From: an uncultured Bacteroidales bacterium
Lineage (GTDB): Bacteria > Bacteroidota > Bacteroidia > Bacteroidales > Paludibacteraceae
Assembly: GCA_902780235.1 (NCBI GenBank)
Contig: CACZEL010000011.1
Span: 62,001 to 126,000 of the forward strand
Direction of reading: 5' to 3'
DNA length: 64,000 nucleotides
The notes below the pieces were generated by a model that made no database searches, was not told the origin of the DNA, and saw only the letters and a program-made list of their open reading frames with translations. The first letter of the stretch is position 1; the number at the start of each line of letters is the position of its first letter. Position numbers and translations under genes: made by a program. Below are positions 17,868 to 27,858 of the stretch, piece by piece.

Positions 17868-19633
17868 TATGCCGACTTTAATGTAATTATATACTGTTCA
17901 ATATTACGCGAGAGTTCTGTTACTTCAGAAGCCAATTCGTTTTTGTGCGAAAAAGTTCTGGTGAAGAATTTGTACTCTTCCCATATCTCCGGCCATTGGC
18001 GTATCGTTCCAAAGGCTGTCAAGTGAATTAACTGCAAGAGGTGCTCCAACATGGCTCCCATATGCACCTTGTTCTCCAAAAAGCTATCCACCAAACGGGA
18101 CTGCCCTTTATCTTTCTTCAATAATGCATATTTATGATGCAAATCTAAGAACTCGTGATAGGTGTCGAAAGCACGTTCTCTAACAGCTTTGATTCTACCA
18201 TTAGAAACATCCTCCGGTTTCTCTTTGAAAATACAGTTTGTTATTTCTAGGATATGACTTTCCGATAAACTATTAATACCTGAATCTTCTAATCGATGCA
18301 ACATAACGCGTGAAAGATAGTATTGAAATAGATATGGCGTATTAGTAGGACAAGCACCTTCCGCTATATACCACTTATCTGTTGTCCTTCGCAAGCCCTC
18401 TGACCGTAGCCGCTCGCCTACAGCCGTTGTAAATGCGGAAATAAACATAAAAAATTGTTTACCGGAAGGACCGACTTGTATTAATGAAGGATCATCGTTA
18501 ATTCTCCTTAACAATTGATAGGCATATTCTCTTGGAGATTCATACTTATAATTTAAGACATCTTTATTTGTTTTTTTGTCTTTATTATTATGCTTGTCTT
18601 CTTCATTCATGCTATGTTTTCCTAATAGGTAATCAAGAAGAATAATATCATATTTATTCTCATTCAAAGCAGCGATAGCTTCCTTAATCGTTTGTACACC
18701 CCATATCTCAACATTACACTCTTTATCAAGATTAGTTTCATGTGCCTTATGAGAATTGAAAATCCTGAGACCTACAGATAATCCCATTTCTTGGATGGTA
18801 TTTTCTATAATTTTCAACTTGGAATTATCCTGAATGGGTAAACTTTCTTCTTTCTTTTTTGCAATGGTATTGCTCATGGATGTCCATGCATGATCATCTA
18901 CAAGTAAAAAGCGCCATTTGTATTTCTTGTCAATAATCTCTCTGTCAGCCTTCATCTCCCATTCAGAATGGAATAGAAACGTTGAAACATCGTGTGAATG
19001 ACCTCCGTCTCCGGCAATATACGATTGCTGAACTAATCTGGCATTTGCATCTGCATACTCTTTGGCTACTGCCAAATCATATATACCACGGTCTGTATAT
19101 TGCGTAATAGAATCAATAATCCACCTTAATTGTTCCTTTTCCTTTTCTTCTAAACCTGCAATTTGATAACTTAATTCGGAATCCTTTATTGGCATATTAA
19201 TTATTTGAAGTAAGAAGAAAAAGTTCCAAATGGAACTATCCATTATGCGTGCATAACGTGGAAAAAAGACATTGTATTTATCTGATTTTTCATCGGCTTG
19301 CAACGGCCACGCTGAAAAATGAATGATGGGGAGCATCTTCTTTCCGTCTTCGTGTGGATAGAATAGGGATTCTTGAGCAAAACAGTATGCGGGATTTATG
19401 GGCAGGCCATCCTTCTGGGATATATGTCGATTATTAAAAAATGGCATGCCTTCTTGAATATGGAGTATTGCTTTGTACTCTTTTTGCTGCTTTTCATCAG
19501 CATGAAATTCCATATCTTTTACTGATGAAAAGATAGGCTCTAAATTAGGCATGCATATCGGTTTTCCATCTTTAAAGAACGAAAACTTTTCAATATGCTT
19601 ATTGTTAATAATCCACTGAATAGTGAGTTTCAT
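17867..19633 (-). CDS. Large protein with central receiver-like domain
   Basis: 588 residues. The N-terminal 235 residues are not recognised. A receiver-like domain spans about 240-425: strand WRFLLVDDHAW gives the acidic pair D246-D247, strand YDIILLDYLLG gives candidate phospho-acceptor D334, and strand FFMFISAF gives S399. Between the first two strands there is an insertion of about 45 residues, and after D334 a charged loop of about 30 residues (HSMNEEDKHNNKDKKTNK). The last 150 residues are helical. It follows the 19653-20516 gene after 19 bp and overlaps the membrane-protein gene by one base. Together with the kinase-like neighbour it forms an atypical two-component pair. A+T-rich. Confidence 0.55.
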   Translation of the reverse strand: MKLTIQWIINNKHIEKFSFFKDGKPICMPNLEPIFSSVKDMEFHADEKQQKEYKAILHIQEGMPFFNNRHISQKDGLPINPAYCFAQESLFYPHEDGKKMLPIIHFSAWPLQADEKSDKYNVFFPRYARIMDSSIWNFFFLLQIINMPIKDSELSYQIAGLEEKEKEQLRWIIDSITQYTDRGIYDLAVAKEYADANARLVQQSYIAGDGGHSHDVSTFLFHSEWEMKADREIIDKKYKWRFLLVDDHAWTSMSNTIAKKKEESLPIQDNSKLKIIENTIQEMGLSVGLRIFNSHKAHETNLDKECNVEIWGVQTIKEAIAALNENKYDIILLDYLLGKHSMNEEDKHNNKDKKTNKDVLNYKYESPREYAYQLLRRINDDPSLIQVGPSGKQFFMFISAFTTAVGERLRSEGLRRTTDKWYIAEGACPTNTPYLFQYYLSRVMLHRLEDSGINSLSESHILEITNCIFKEKPEDVSNGRIKAVRERAFDTYHEFLDLHHKYALLKKDKGQSRLVDSFLENKVHMGAMLEHLLQLIHLTAFGTIRQWPEIWEEYKFFTRTFSHKNELASEVTELSRNIEQYIITLKSA

Positions 19634-19652
19634 ATGCTAAAAGTATAAAAAG

Positions 19653-20516
19653 TTATTTGTCGCTTTCATGTATAGCTCTCTCACGCAGAATCATGCGGTC
19701 TATCTCAGATACATAAGTTTGCATCTGTTGAAAACGAGTACTAATAAAATCGTTGAGCTCAGTATTGATATCAGCATTCTTTTGTGGTTTATTACCTACA
19801 ATTTTTGCAATTTTATTCTGAGTGTGATGGAAAAATACAATGCGGATCTCTAGTTCTTTATTTTCAATCCTACTGCATATAGTATTCCATGCTTCGTTGT
19901 CGGAACTACTAGCATCGTAAATATCTTTATATATGTAATGACTATTATCTTCCTTAGAAAGAATTGTTATGTCATCTTTACGAATAGATTTCCAATCTTC
20001 TACATCCTTATCGTGCAATACAAGTTGTATGGTAGTCGCTTCTTCGCATAATATCACGGCGATTCTGATTAATGTGGGTATCCATAAAGCACTGATATCT
20101 TCAAGGCTTAGACACTTAACCCCATACACATTCGGAATACCATCCAATTCGTAAATGTTATGTACTCCTTTTGAAATCTGTTCAAGCAAAGATTTATTAC
20201 AAGTAATATATGTATCCAAAAACTCCTTTCGCTTCTTTGCTGTATTGATGTTTTTTAAATTATTGATACTCCGGCTGATCTCCTTTTCGGTGAAGTTCCC
20301 GTTCTCGGCCCCAGTAGCGATGTCTGTCAAAAAATCTTTTGTGTGTTGTTCGCTATCAAGGACTTTTTCCTTTAGATATTCATCAAAGTTTTTCTCAATA
20401 AAGTAATTTGCAAGTAATTTATGGACAACTTCATTTGTTGCTATTGAAGCTTGTCCAAATAGTTCATCCTGTCCAAATCCCTTGCAAGAAAATATCGTGA
20501 CAATTTTTTTATTCAT
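19653..20516 (-). CDS. Unknown protein between kinase-like and receiver-like genes
   Basis: 287 residues from the chosen start MNKKIVTIFSCKG at 20516, whose ATG overlaps the last codons of the kinase-like gene by 8 bp. A start at 20570 exists but lies deep in that gene. The N-terminal strand IVTIFSCKGFGQ recalls the beginning of a nucleotide-binding or Rossmann-type fold but lacks a Walker motif. The rest is mixed helix and strand with a helical, charged C-terminus (FQQMQTYVSEIDRM). I do not recognise a family. Its fixed place between kinase-like and receiver-like genes suggests an adaptor or phosphotransfer role, which is inference only. Confidence 0.55.
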   Translation of the reverse strand: MNKKIVTIFSCKGFGQDELFGQASIATNEVVHKLLANYFIEKNFDEYLKEKVLDSEQHTKDFLTDIATGAENGNFTEKEISRSINNLKNINTAKKRKEFLDTYITCNKSLLEQISKGVHNIYELDGIPNVYGVKCLSLEDISALWIPTLIRIAVILCEEATTIQLVLHDKDVEDWKSIRKDDITILSKEDNSHYIYKDIYDASSSDNEAWNTICSRIENKELEIRIVFFHHTQNKIAKIVGNKPQKNADINTELNDFISTRFQQMQTYVSEIDRMILRERAIHESDK

Positions 20517-23500
20517 ATTTTGCATAATCCAATACTTGTATGAGTGAATATTTACAATCTTTTGTCGCATGTTCTATAGCCGAGAATTGAACAAAAGGCT
20601 GTTGTTGCGGCATATCTTCCTCTGAAGGTTTGGAGCGTCCGGAATGAATAATAAAGTTGGGTAAATACTCATAAGTCTTGGGAGTATTATCTTTATTTTT
20701 CTTATCTACAATCTCCTTGAGGAGAATTTTATTCTCCTTAACCATCAGTTCTTTAAAGATAGTTTTTGTGACTTCACATTTTGCTTTATCATTTTCTTCA
20801 TTATGAGTCTTTATACCGAAGCGTGAATATATCTTATCCAACAATCCCTGATGTATAGAGATATAGTTATATTGTTGTTTAAATGATGAATCTTTGAACT
20901 CCATTACAATTTGCTGGCTTGAGGGGTCAAAATTAATCGTTGCAACACAATCAAAGGTGTATGAGAATAGACTATCATTTGTGCTTTGTTTGCTTGAAGT
21001 GCAACCTACTAATATGAAACCATCTTGACCATCATCTACAATGGTGAAAATATCCACTAATCGTCCAGCGTTAAATGCAGTTAAATGATTGTTTGTAGTT
21101 GCTGTTTGTGCTGAGAATGTATGTGATGCTTCGGCTATGTAAGAAATTAACTCTTTACTATTAAGATTTTTAATGTCATCATAATCAATTTTGTTTTCAA
21201 TCAACATATCAATGGCATCATCAAGTGAGAGAGTGTTATGCTCTAATCCTTCTCTAATTGCATCTAACTGACTATTTGTAGTGGTAAATAAATTTTCGTC
21301 AACCTGATGTGTATTTCTGAAAATACGTTCATCAATTATTGCAACTTTTTGTTGGAGAGCAAACAAATGTCCATAATACCATTGTTCATCTAAAGGCTCC
21401 CTTCTGACAAGTCTGTCTGAAGAGTTGTCGCCGGTAATTGCATCTATGGATATAATACTACTATATCCTACTCCGGAATTCTTCTTATTCCAGTATGTTT
21501 GGTACTCGCTAAATGTGGCATGATGAGTTCGATAGGCGTATAGGGCAAAATTGTCATTATTGTCGCTTGCCCCAAATATTTTTATTTTAGGCCATGTCCC
21601 GCCCCTGCGAGTCGCCTCTTCATGCGCTTTTTGATCCCATATGTAAATATCAGGACCGTTCGTTGCATTTAGTTTTGTTTTTAATTGATATATGCGTGAT
21701 AGTATACGGTTTTCCATATCGCTGGAAGATAGTCCATCCAACGATTGGTCTTCTGACCATCCCAATAAACGGTTAGAAACATAGGGACGAATAGTATCAT
21801 ATAGCTCTGGAGGCACTAAAATATATCGATAACTATTCCGCTCTTTTATAATTTCTTCGATAGATTCAAACTTATGCCATTTTATCGGATCTTCTGATGC
21901 TAAAGCATCAAATTGAGTCGTATTCCCAATTCCTTGCAAATACCCTACGGTATGATCTTTTCTAATTGCAAAAATGTATCGAAGGTGATAATCTTGGGTT
22001 AACTCGACAGTTACTATAGGAGCAAGATGCCGTTTAGAATTGTCTTTTTTTATGCATCGGAATAGTTCTTCATTGGACTCTCCACGCATCCAAGCTGAAG
22101 AAATACGCAATTCCTTAATTCCTTTATTGGAATCTTTCATTCTTCCATCCGCTTCTATATAATCTTCTCCGATACCATAGGAGAGACGATTAGGAAGATC
22201 AAGATTTGATGAGTAATCTAAATTATCCGTAATGGTCATTAAATACAAATCATCAATATCTTCTGAATGATCATACAAATCGAATAGTTCCTTCCCGATA
22301 CGAATTGGTAACATCTGCTGCTCATAGGTAAGATTGGATAGATCTCCTCCTTTTATATATGCAGAAGAGGCTCCTTCCAAAATGGCACCATCTATCATGT
22401 CAAATTCAAAGCATAAATTTCTATCAGCGGATAATGAACGGCGATTACCATGCTTAGCTGCATTTCGTATGAGATTCTCAATAATGGAGAAAATCGCTTG
22501 TCGTCCTACAAGTCCTCCGGGAAGGCTGAAATTGATTTTTCGCATTTCCTTTAGAGCAGGATTGTCACTGTCACATTCATCAGGCTTCCTTCCGAAATGC
22601 GTTGTTTTTCCATCTTTATATGAGACATAACTGAATAGAATGTCATCGTGGGTCGTAAAATCAATATGATTATAGTTCTCTCTTGATAACCCCTCTGATT
22701 TAGCTATATAACTCAATAAGATATTCAATGGACGATTTTTTGTGTCATCTTTATGGCGTATGTATCGCAAATCTGGGTTTAATTCATCGTAAATCGCATC
22801 TTTCATGTTTACAGGTGCACTATACGGAATATAGTCCGTAGCAATTGTTGCTATATAGTCCTGTCGTTCTTGAAGGTATCCGATAAACTTTCCAAGGCCA
22901 ACTAAGAATGGGAACTCTACGTCTGTTACGCTTGTCGGCTTGTCTGCAGGATAGAAATTTTTGAGCACATCGTTCTGGGTGCTTGTTATTGCTGCTACGC
23001 TACCTAATTTCTGTTTTAAATATGCCATAACATGGCTACCGAGATTATGACTCATATTACGAGACATAATGGCAGCTTTTGCAGATTTTTCTGCAGCTAT
23101 TTTGCGGCGAAGATCCATTTCGGCGAGATAGCGGGACTTTAAAAGGAACAAGAAATAAACAATATCAAGACGTTTGGATATTGTCTTATCTAATACGTCT
23201 TCGTCGTTAAAGATAGCTAATGTGTTGGATAAGAAGCTTGTTCCGTTGGTTTCGGGATCATAATCCTCACCGGTTATCCAAACATAGATTTCTACTCCTT
23301 TAGAGTATCTTAGCGCTTTAATATTTTCTCGTAAAAATGTGTTAGGCTGATTTAACCAATTTTTAATAATCTCTTCATCAACGGTTTTATCATTCCCTTT
23401 GAGGTCTTTGCATGTTTTAACTTTTAGAGATTCAATTCTACCATCTTCATCCTGTACTTTGCATTCAAATTTAATCTCACTTATTTCTTTTTCTTTAATG

Positions 23501-23754
23501 AAAAAAGGAATATATAGTTTAACTTCTTCTGCGACCTTTTCGGTGTCGAAAGAATCTATTCCGAATTTTGATATAAAAGGAAGAATGTCAACGTCTCCTT
23601 TTAAACGAACATTGACGCCATAAATGCCTTTGACATTTTGGGGTTTTACCTCTACATAGTTATCTATGTCAATTTCATCCTTTAGTTTTTGGATGTCATT
23701 TGTCCGGTTGCAGATTCTTTCAACAACTTGTTCTTTGGATAGATATTGAGCCAT
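20509..23754 (-). CDS. Atypical histidine-kinase-like protein, 1081 residues
   Basis: Residues 1-205 form an unrecognised N-terminal domain. A dimerisation-like helix pair at about 205-265 carries SRNMSHNLGSHVM, with H236 as a possible phospho-accepting His. A GHKL ATPase pattern follows: N box IENLIRNAAKHGNR (425-438), G1-type TITDNLD (507-513) and a G2-like SNKGIKELR (542-550), with an unusually long N-to-G1 spacing. Residues 560-1081 contain no domain I recognise (a strand QQKVAIIDERIF lies in the middle). There are no transmembrane segments, so the protein should be cytoplasmic. It starts 10 bp after the periplasmic-binding-protein gene and is A+T-rich. It could alternatively be a GHKL ATPase without kinase activity. 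Confidence 0.6.
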   Translation of the reverse strand: MAQYLSKEQVVERICNRTNDIQKLKDEIDIDNYVEVKPQNVKGIYGVNVRLKGDVDILPFISKFGIDSFDTEKVAEEVKLYIPFFIKEKEISEIKFECKVQDEDGRIESLKVKTCKDLKGNDKTVDEEIIKNWLNQPNTFLRENIKALRYSKGVEIYVWITGEDYDPETNGTSFLSNTLAIFNDEDVLDKTISKRLDIVYFLFLLKSRYLAEMDLRRKIAAEKSAKAAIMSRNMSHNLGSHVMAYLKQKLGSVAAITSTQNDVLKNFYPADKPTSVTDVEFPFLVGLGKFIGYLQERQDYIATIATDYIPYSAPVNMKDAIYDELNPDLRYIRHKDDTKNRPLNILLSYIAKSEGLSRENYNHIDFTTHDDILFSYVSYKDGKTTHFGRKPDECDSDNPALKEMRKINFSLPGGLVGRQAIFSIIENLIRNAAKHGNRRSLSADRNLCFEFDMIDGAILEGASSAYIKGGDLSNLTYEQQMLPIRIGKELFDLYDHSEDIDDLYLMTITDNLDYSSNLDLPNRLSYGIGEDYIEADGRMKDSNKGIKELRISSAWMRGESNEELFRCIKKDNSKRHLAPIVTVELTQDYHLRYIFAIRKDHTVGYLQGIGNTTQFDALASEDPIKWHKFESIEEIIKERNSYRYILVPPELYDTIRPYVSNRLLGWSEDQSLDGLSSSDMENRILSRIYQLKTKLNATNGPDIYIWDQKAHEEATRRGGTWPKIKIFGASDNNDNFALYAYRTHHATFSEYQTYWNKKNSGVGYSSIISIDAITGDNSSDRLVRREPLDEQWYYGHLFALQQKVAIIDERIFRNTHQVDENLFTTTNSQLDAIREGLEHNTLSLDDAIDMLIENKIDYDDIKNLNSKELISYIAEASHTFSAQTATTNNHLTAFNAGRLVDIFTIVDDGQDGFILVGCTSSKQSTNDSLFSYTFDCVATINFDPSSQQIVMEFKDSSFKQQYNYISIHQGLLDKIYSRFGIKTHNEENDKAKCEVTKTIFKELMVKENKILLKEIVDKKNKDNTPKTYEYLPNFIIHSGRSKPSEEDMPQQQPFVQFSAIEHATKDCKYSLIQVLDYAKYE

Positions 23755-23764
23755 AAAAGTATGA

Positions 23765-24835
23765 TTATTGAAGTTTATGAACAGACATTTTCATTTCTCC
23801 GTTGCCGCGCGCATCAAAAGTGATGTCGCATGCAGCTGTTGCTATTGTGTTGTTACGAAGCCATTCGCGCTGAGCAGCGAGATCGTTTGCATCTTGAACA
23901 CCATTTCGTGCGGCATCTACCAGATAGGGAAGCATGTACGAGCAGGAGACATACGAGTTCGGAGCATTATGATACTTGTCTTGATATGCGACTGCGAACT
24001 CGTCTTTGATATCTACATCGGCATAATAGATAGTGATCTTGTCATTCTTGTTGTTGGCAGAGAAACTGACTGTTGATAAATTAACATCTCCAAACATGGT
24101 AATGTTGTCAAACTTTTTAACATAACTCATCTGGTTGGAGAAAGATGCCGGAGAAATACCAAATCCGTTAATAAAGACTCCATCACATACTTTTTCAGCC
24201 ATCTTGTTGACTGTATTCTTGAAATCAAAAGTACCTATGTCGTAGTTGTCTTGGAATGTGATTGAAGCACCCTCAGTTTTGGCTATGTTGTCGCAAAAAA
24301 CTTGCGTTGCCTGTAAGCAGGGAACAGTATTGAGCGTGATCGTCGCGAAGTTTTTCAAGCCGCACGAATCCACCATATACGATGCCGCAATATCTCCGAG
24401 CGCTTTGGCGCTAGGAAACACACGGAAGGCGCAATCCGTTACATCCAAAACGGTTTCATTATAATCCATGACGGTAAAATAGAGTATGTTTTTCTCTTTT
24501 GTCATAGGAGCAATTGCGGTTGCAAATTGTCCTCCGAAACCGATGATATATTTCACTCCTTGCATCTCTAATCTTTTGTAGCATGTGATGGCGGTAGCCG
24601 GATCGGATTGGCAATCCTCAAACAGGATCTCATACCGCGTGCCTTCTGTGCGGGCATTAAGTTCTTCAACGGCCATATTAAAACCGCTGATCCAATAGTC
24701 TGCCACCGCAGCACCGGCTCCGGTCATCGGACTTACCAGACCGATTTTAACTACGTCGTTCTTGCTCTGACCGCAACTTACTGCCATCATCACTATTGCT
24801 GCCAAAGCAAGCAATTTTAAAACTGATTTCTTCAT
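23765..24835 (-). CDS. Lipoprotein substrate-binding protein of a branched-chain amino acid-type ABC importer
   Basis: 356 residues. A lipoprotein signal (LLALAAIVMMAVSC, lipobox Cys near 21) is followed by the type I periplasmic binding fold of the LivJ group: VKIGLVSPMTGAGAAVADYWISG near residue 30 and FEDCQSDPATAITCYKRL near 70, then VKYIIGFGGQFATAIAPM. Ligands of this group range from branched-chain amino acids to urea, amides and aromatic acids, so the substrate cannot be named. Its gene comes after the permease and ATPase genes, between a methyltransferase and the kinase-like gene. That order fits a system in which uptake or ligand binding feeds the signalling proteins downstream. Confidence 0.85.
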   Translation of the reverse strand: MKKSVLKLLALAAIVMMAVSCGQSKNDVVKIGLVSPMTGAGAAVADYWISGFNMAVEELNARTEGTRYEILFEDCQSDPATAITCYKRLEMQGVKYIIGFGGQFATAIAPMTKEKNILYFTVMDYNETVLDVTDCAFRVFPSAKALGDIAASYMVDSCGLKNFATITLNTVPCLQATQVFCDNIAKTEGASITFQDNYDIGTFDFKNTVNKMAEKVCDGVFINGFGISPASFSNQMSYVKKFDNITMFGDVNLSTVSFSANNKNDKITIYYADVDIKDEFAVAYQDKYHNAPNSYVSCSYMLPYLVDAARNGVQDANDLAAQREWLRNNTIATAACDITFDARGNGEMKMSVHKLQ

Positions 24836-24840
24836 AATCT

Positions 24841-25476
24841 CTATTGTTTTTTTAGTATATAATATCGAATTTTTCGAGGGATGGAAAATGCATCAATCTG
24901 CAAGTTCTCCAGTGTGTTTACTTTAATCTCATATTCGTCCATCTGTTCTATCAATGCACGCATGTCGTTGAGAGGCCATGTCTTCTGCCCCGTAAAACGA
25001 GCGGTGTTTTTATCTTCTGCAATCACCTCATCTGTTTGGTCCCAACCTCCAATGATTAATAGACCTCCTTGTTTCAGCAATGCCGCAAAATCCTGCAGAA
25101 ACGTTTTCCATAGATCCGGCTCAATGTGATGAAAGAATGATGTCGCTACTATGATATCGTATTGCTTTTGATTCCGTTGTAACTCTTTCGGAGTCTCCAC
25201 GCAATAGATACCAATATCTTCTTTGGCGTATTTTTTCTTCAACCATGCAATCAGTTCATCAGAGATATCCGCCAAGTCCACTCGTGCCCCTTTTTTGAAA
25301 AAATGAAACGCCAATTCTCCGCTACCGCATCCATAATCCAATAGATCCAAGCCGTTCACATCAGATATGTACTTTTCAATGTTGGTCATATGCGCCCTGA
25401 CACAACTGTCGCTCATCCATGGAGCATCATAGATGTGTCGCCTATAAACCATATCCCAAAACTCTCTGGTATACAT
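24841..25476 (-). CDS. Class I SAM-dependent methyltransferase
   Basis: 211 residues. Motif I is DYGCGSGELAFHF near residue 46, preceded by LDLLDYG; the acidic end of strand 2 is RVDLADIS; the post-motif strand is YDIIVATSFFHHIEPD near 108, and LLIIGGWD near 143. This is the small-molecule Methyltransf_11/25 type. The substrate is unknown. It is located 9 bp after livF and 5 bp before the binding-protein gene, so it is co-expressed with the importer; modification of the imported compound or of a derived signal is possible. Confidence 0.85.
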   Translation of the reverse strand: MYTREFWDMVYRRHIYDAPWMSDSCVRAHMTNIEKYISDVNGLDLLDYGCGSGELAFHFFKKGARVDLADISDELIAWLKKKYAKEDIGIYCVETPKELQRNQKQYDIIVATSFFHHIEPDLWKTFLQDFAALLKQGGLLIIGGWDQTDEVIAEDKNTARFTGQKTWPLNDMRALIEQMDEYEIKVNTLENLQIDAFSIPRKIRYYILKKQ

Positions 25477-25485
25477 CTCGCTTTC

Positions 25486-26205
25486 CTATTGGCCAATGAC
25501 GTTAAACATAGTGGCTTCAATCTCTTTTAGTTCTCCGCGTTCAAACGTTTTCCCTATCGTCCCTTGTTGAATCAAAACGCAACTGTCGCAGAAATCCACA
25601 GCTCTTGATATATTTTGTTCTATCAGGATAATGGTCAGTGACATTTCTTCTCTTACTTTTTGAAGAAGATCATACATGCCGGCTACTGATTTTGGAGACA
25701 GACCTGCGCTAGGCTCATCGAGCACAACGATTTTGGGTAATGTGGCCAATGTCATCGCCAAAGCCAATTGATGACGTTGACCTCCGCTGAGGCGATCTGC
25801 CATGGTCCCCATCAGCCGTTCTTTGGTATCGTCTAAAATAGGGATGAGAGGGCGTAAACGCTCCATCTGCTCTTCAAAAGTATTCGCTGTGACCAAACGC
25901 ATATTATCCCATATCGAAAGGCTTTGGAATACTTGTCCTCCTTGAAACATCATCCGAATGCCGGCACGGGAGATGGCTTCCGCTGACAGATGGGTGATGT
26001 CGTTTCCTTCGTAAATCAATGTTCCGCTTCTATACGGTAGCATATTGACCAAAGCTTTCCCTAACGAAGACTTTCCGGATCCGTTAAGGCCCAAAATACC
26101 GACGGAAGCACCTTGCTTCACTTCCATCGATATCCCATGTAAGATATCTACATTGGGTACATAGCCTCCGGTAATGGTATCTATTTTCAGAATCGCATCA
26201 TTCAT
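25486..26205 (-). CDS. livF: ABC importer ATP-binding protein, LivF type
   Basis: 239 residues. Walker A GLNGSGKSSLGK near 40, signature LSGGQRHQLALAM near 139, Walker B IVVLDEPSAGLSP near 159 and the switch His after ILIEQN. The start overlaps the end of livG by 4 bp (ATGA), the usual coupling of these paired ATPases. It powers the LivH/LivM permease at the inner face of the cytoplasmic membrane. Livness of the annotation rests on pairing and order; the real substrate is unknown. Confidence 0.85.
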   Translation of the reverse strand: MNDAILKIDTITGGYVPNVDILHGISMEVKQGASVGILGLNGSGKSSLGKALVNMLPYRSGTLIYEGNDITHLSAEAISRAGIRMMFQGGQVFQSLSIWDNMRLVTANTFEEQMERLRPLIPILDDTKERLMGTMADRLSGGQRHQLALAMTLATLPKIVVLDEPSAGLSPKSVAGMYDLLQKVREEMSLTIILIEQNISRAVDFCDSCVLIQQGTIGKTFERGELKEIEATMFNVIGQ

Positions 26206-26987
26206 AATCCAAGATAACTGCTCCTTACAGCGGGATTGTCAATCACGGCATTCGTTTCTCCATATACGGCTATCTTTCCTTCGTCTAAAAATGCACACTT
26301 GGAGGCTACCTCTCTAACAAAATGCATATTATGCTCTATCATCAAAATGGTGAGGTTCTTATCTCTCGCCATCTCCGAAATGATGCGGGCAATAGTTTGG
26401 TTATATACGGGATTTACTCCGGCTGTCGGCTCATCCAGTAACAGCAACTCATTCTCGCCCATCAACAAACGGGCAATAGCAATCATTCGTTGCTCGCCGT
26501 AAGACAACTCACTTGCCGGATGATGAAGCATATCAACATATTTGCAGCCTTTGCCAAAGAGTGTCTCAAGTATATGTACGGCTAACTCCGTCTTCTCTGA
26601 TTCTTTCGCTTTAAGGAAACGGGGATACACAAGGTATGAGAATGGGAATTCTCCTGTCCGATCCGAAGATGCCATCAGCATATTCTCCAAAATGGTCAGA
26701 CTTCCCATTAACTGTTTCCCCTGAAAGAGCCTCCCGATACCGCATCTCGATATTTGGAAGGGGGCTAACTTTGAGAGATCTGTGTTTTTGAAGAGTACCT
26801 GTCCTGTATAATCTTTTTGAAAACCGGATATGATATTGAAGAGGGTAGTCTTGCCGGCACCATTACCGCCTATGAGCGCAGTGATCTCTCCTTCCTGCAC
26901 CCCAAGATTTACTCCGGAGAGAAGGTGAAAACGCTCTTTCCGAGCATTGGTAAAACTGAGTTGTATGTCCTTTAATTCTAAAATCAT
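26202..26987 (-). CDS. livG: ABC importer ATP-binding protein, LivG type
   Basis: 261 residues. Walker A GGNGAGKTTLFNIISG near 39, the LivG-typical FQGKQLMGSLTILENMLMA region near 90, signature LSYGEQRMIAIARLL near 157, Walker B LLLLDEPTAGVNP near 178, and the C-terminal EHNMHFV segment. The LivG-type insert between Walker A and signature is present. The start lies directly behind the livM stop and the end overlaps livF. Confidence 0.85.
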   Translation of the reverse strand: MILELKDIQLSFTNARKERFHLLSGVNLGVQEGEITALIGGNGAGKTTLFNIISGFQKDYTGQVLFKNTDLSKLAPFQISRCGIGRLFQGKQLMGSLTILENMLMASSDRTGEFPFSYLVYPRFLKAKESEKTELAVHILETLFGKGCKYVDMLHHPASELSYGEQRMIAIARLLMGENELLLLDEPTAGVNPVYNQTIARIISEMARDKNLTILMIEHNMHFVREVASKCAFLDEGKIAVYGETNAVIDNPAVRSSYLGL

Positions 26988-26988
26988 C

Positions 26989-27858
26989 TCACTTTATGAT
27001 TTCTTTGCCTCCCAAACCTTGTGGGCGGAAGTACATCACCAATACTAATGCCAAACCATAAATAATCTGCCGTAAGGGTGCCGCTATCGATTCGGGCATT
27101 CCGATAAATCGTAATACCTCAGGCAATATGACCACAAACAATGCACCTAAAATAGGACCTGCTATATTACCTGTTCCGCCAATGAATAATGCGCTGACGA
27201 TGAATAGACTTTCCAATAGCGTAAAACTGGTAGGGTCTATGTAGCTGGCGTAGGATGCATATAGCATACCGGCTAATCCCGCAAAAGCTGCAGAAATGAA
27301 GAATGCGGATCCTTTCAGGAAACTGACATCTCTTCCCAAGGCTTGCAGCGATTGTTCATCTGATCTCAATGAACGGAGAGCTCGTCCGTATGGGGATAAT
27401 TTCAGGCCGGCAAAGAGTGCCACCATGAGTAAAACGGCGATAAGAGATACTGCAAAATAGGCGTACACACCTTGCAGTTCCCAGATGCCCAACAGTTTCA
27501 ATGCCGGAATACCCGAAATGCCAAAGGGCCCGTTGGTGACGTCTATCCAGTTGTACAAGATCGTGTAAACGACCATTTGGAAACCCAGTGTTGCTAAAAT
27601 AAAATAATCTCCTTTGAGCTTGACAGAAGCCAATGTGATGATAATACTGCATAAACCGGACAAACCCATTACGCATAATGCAATAATGATAATCGGTAAT
27701 TCAAACTGCATCAAGAATAAAGTACCGATATAGGCTCCTATGCCATAAAAGGCCGCTTGACAAAGCGTCAACAAATTAGCCATGACAGTAACATTGGTAC
27801 TCAATACCAACATGATGTAGATATTGAGCATGAATGCAATATGTAGTATATACTCCAT
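26989..27858 (-). CDS. livM: ABC importer permease, LivM type
   Basis: 289 residues with about eight to nine hydrophobic helices and the LivM signature region GRALRSLRSDEQSLQALGRDVSFLK around residues 155-180 (EAA-like loop contacting the ATPases). The C-terminus ends LVMYFRPQGLGG, the usual end of this family. The first base of its ATG overlaps the stop of livH. Ligand specificity cannot be read. Confidence 0.85.
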   Translation of the reverse strand: MEYILHIAFMLNIYIMLVLSTNVTVMANLLTLCQAAFYGIGAYIGTLFLMQFELPIIIIALCVMGLSGLCSIIITLASVKLKGDYFILATLGFQMVVYTILYNWIDVTNGPFGISGIPALKLLGIWELQGVYAYFAVSLIAVLLMVALFAGLKLSPYGRALRSLRSDEQSLQALGRDVSFLKGSAFFISAAFAGLAGMLYASYASYIDPTSFTLLESLFIVSALFIGGTGNIAGPILGALFVVILPEVLRFIGMPESIAAPLRQIIYGLALVLVMYFRPQGLGGKEIIK

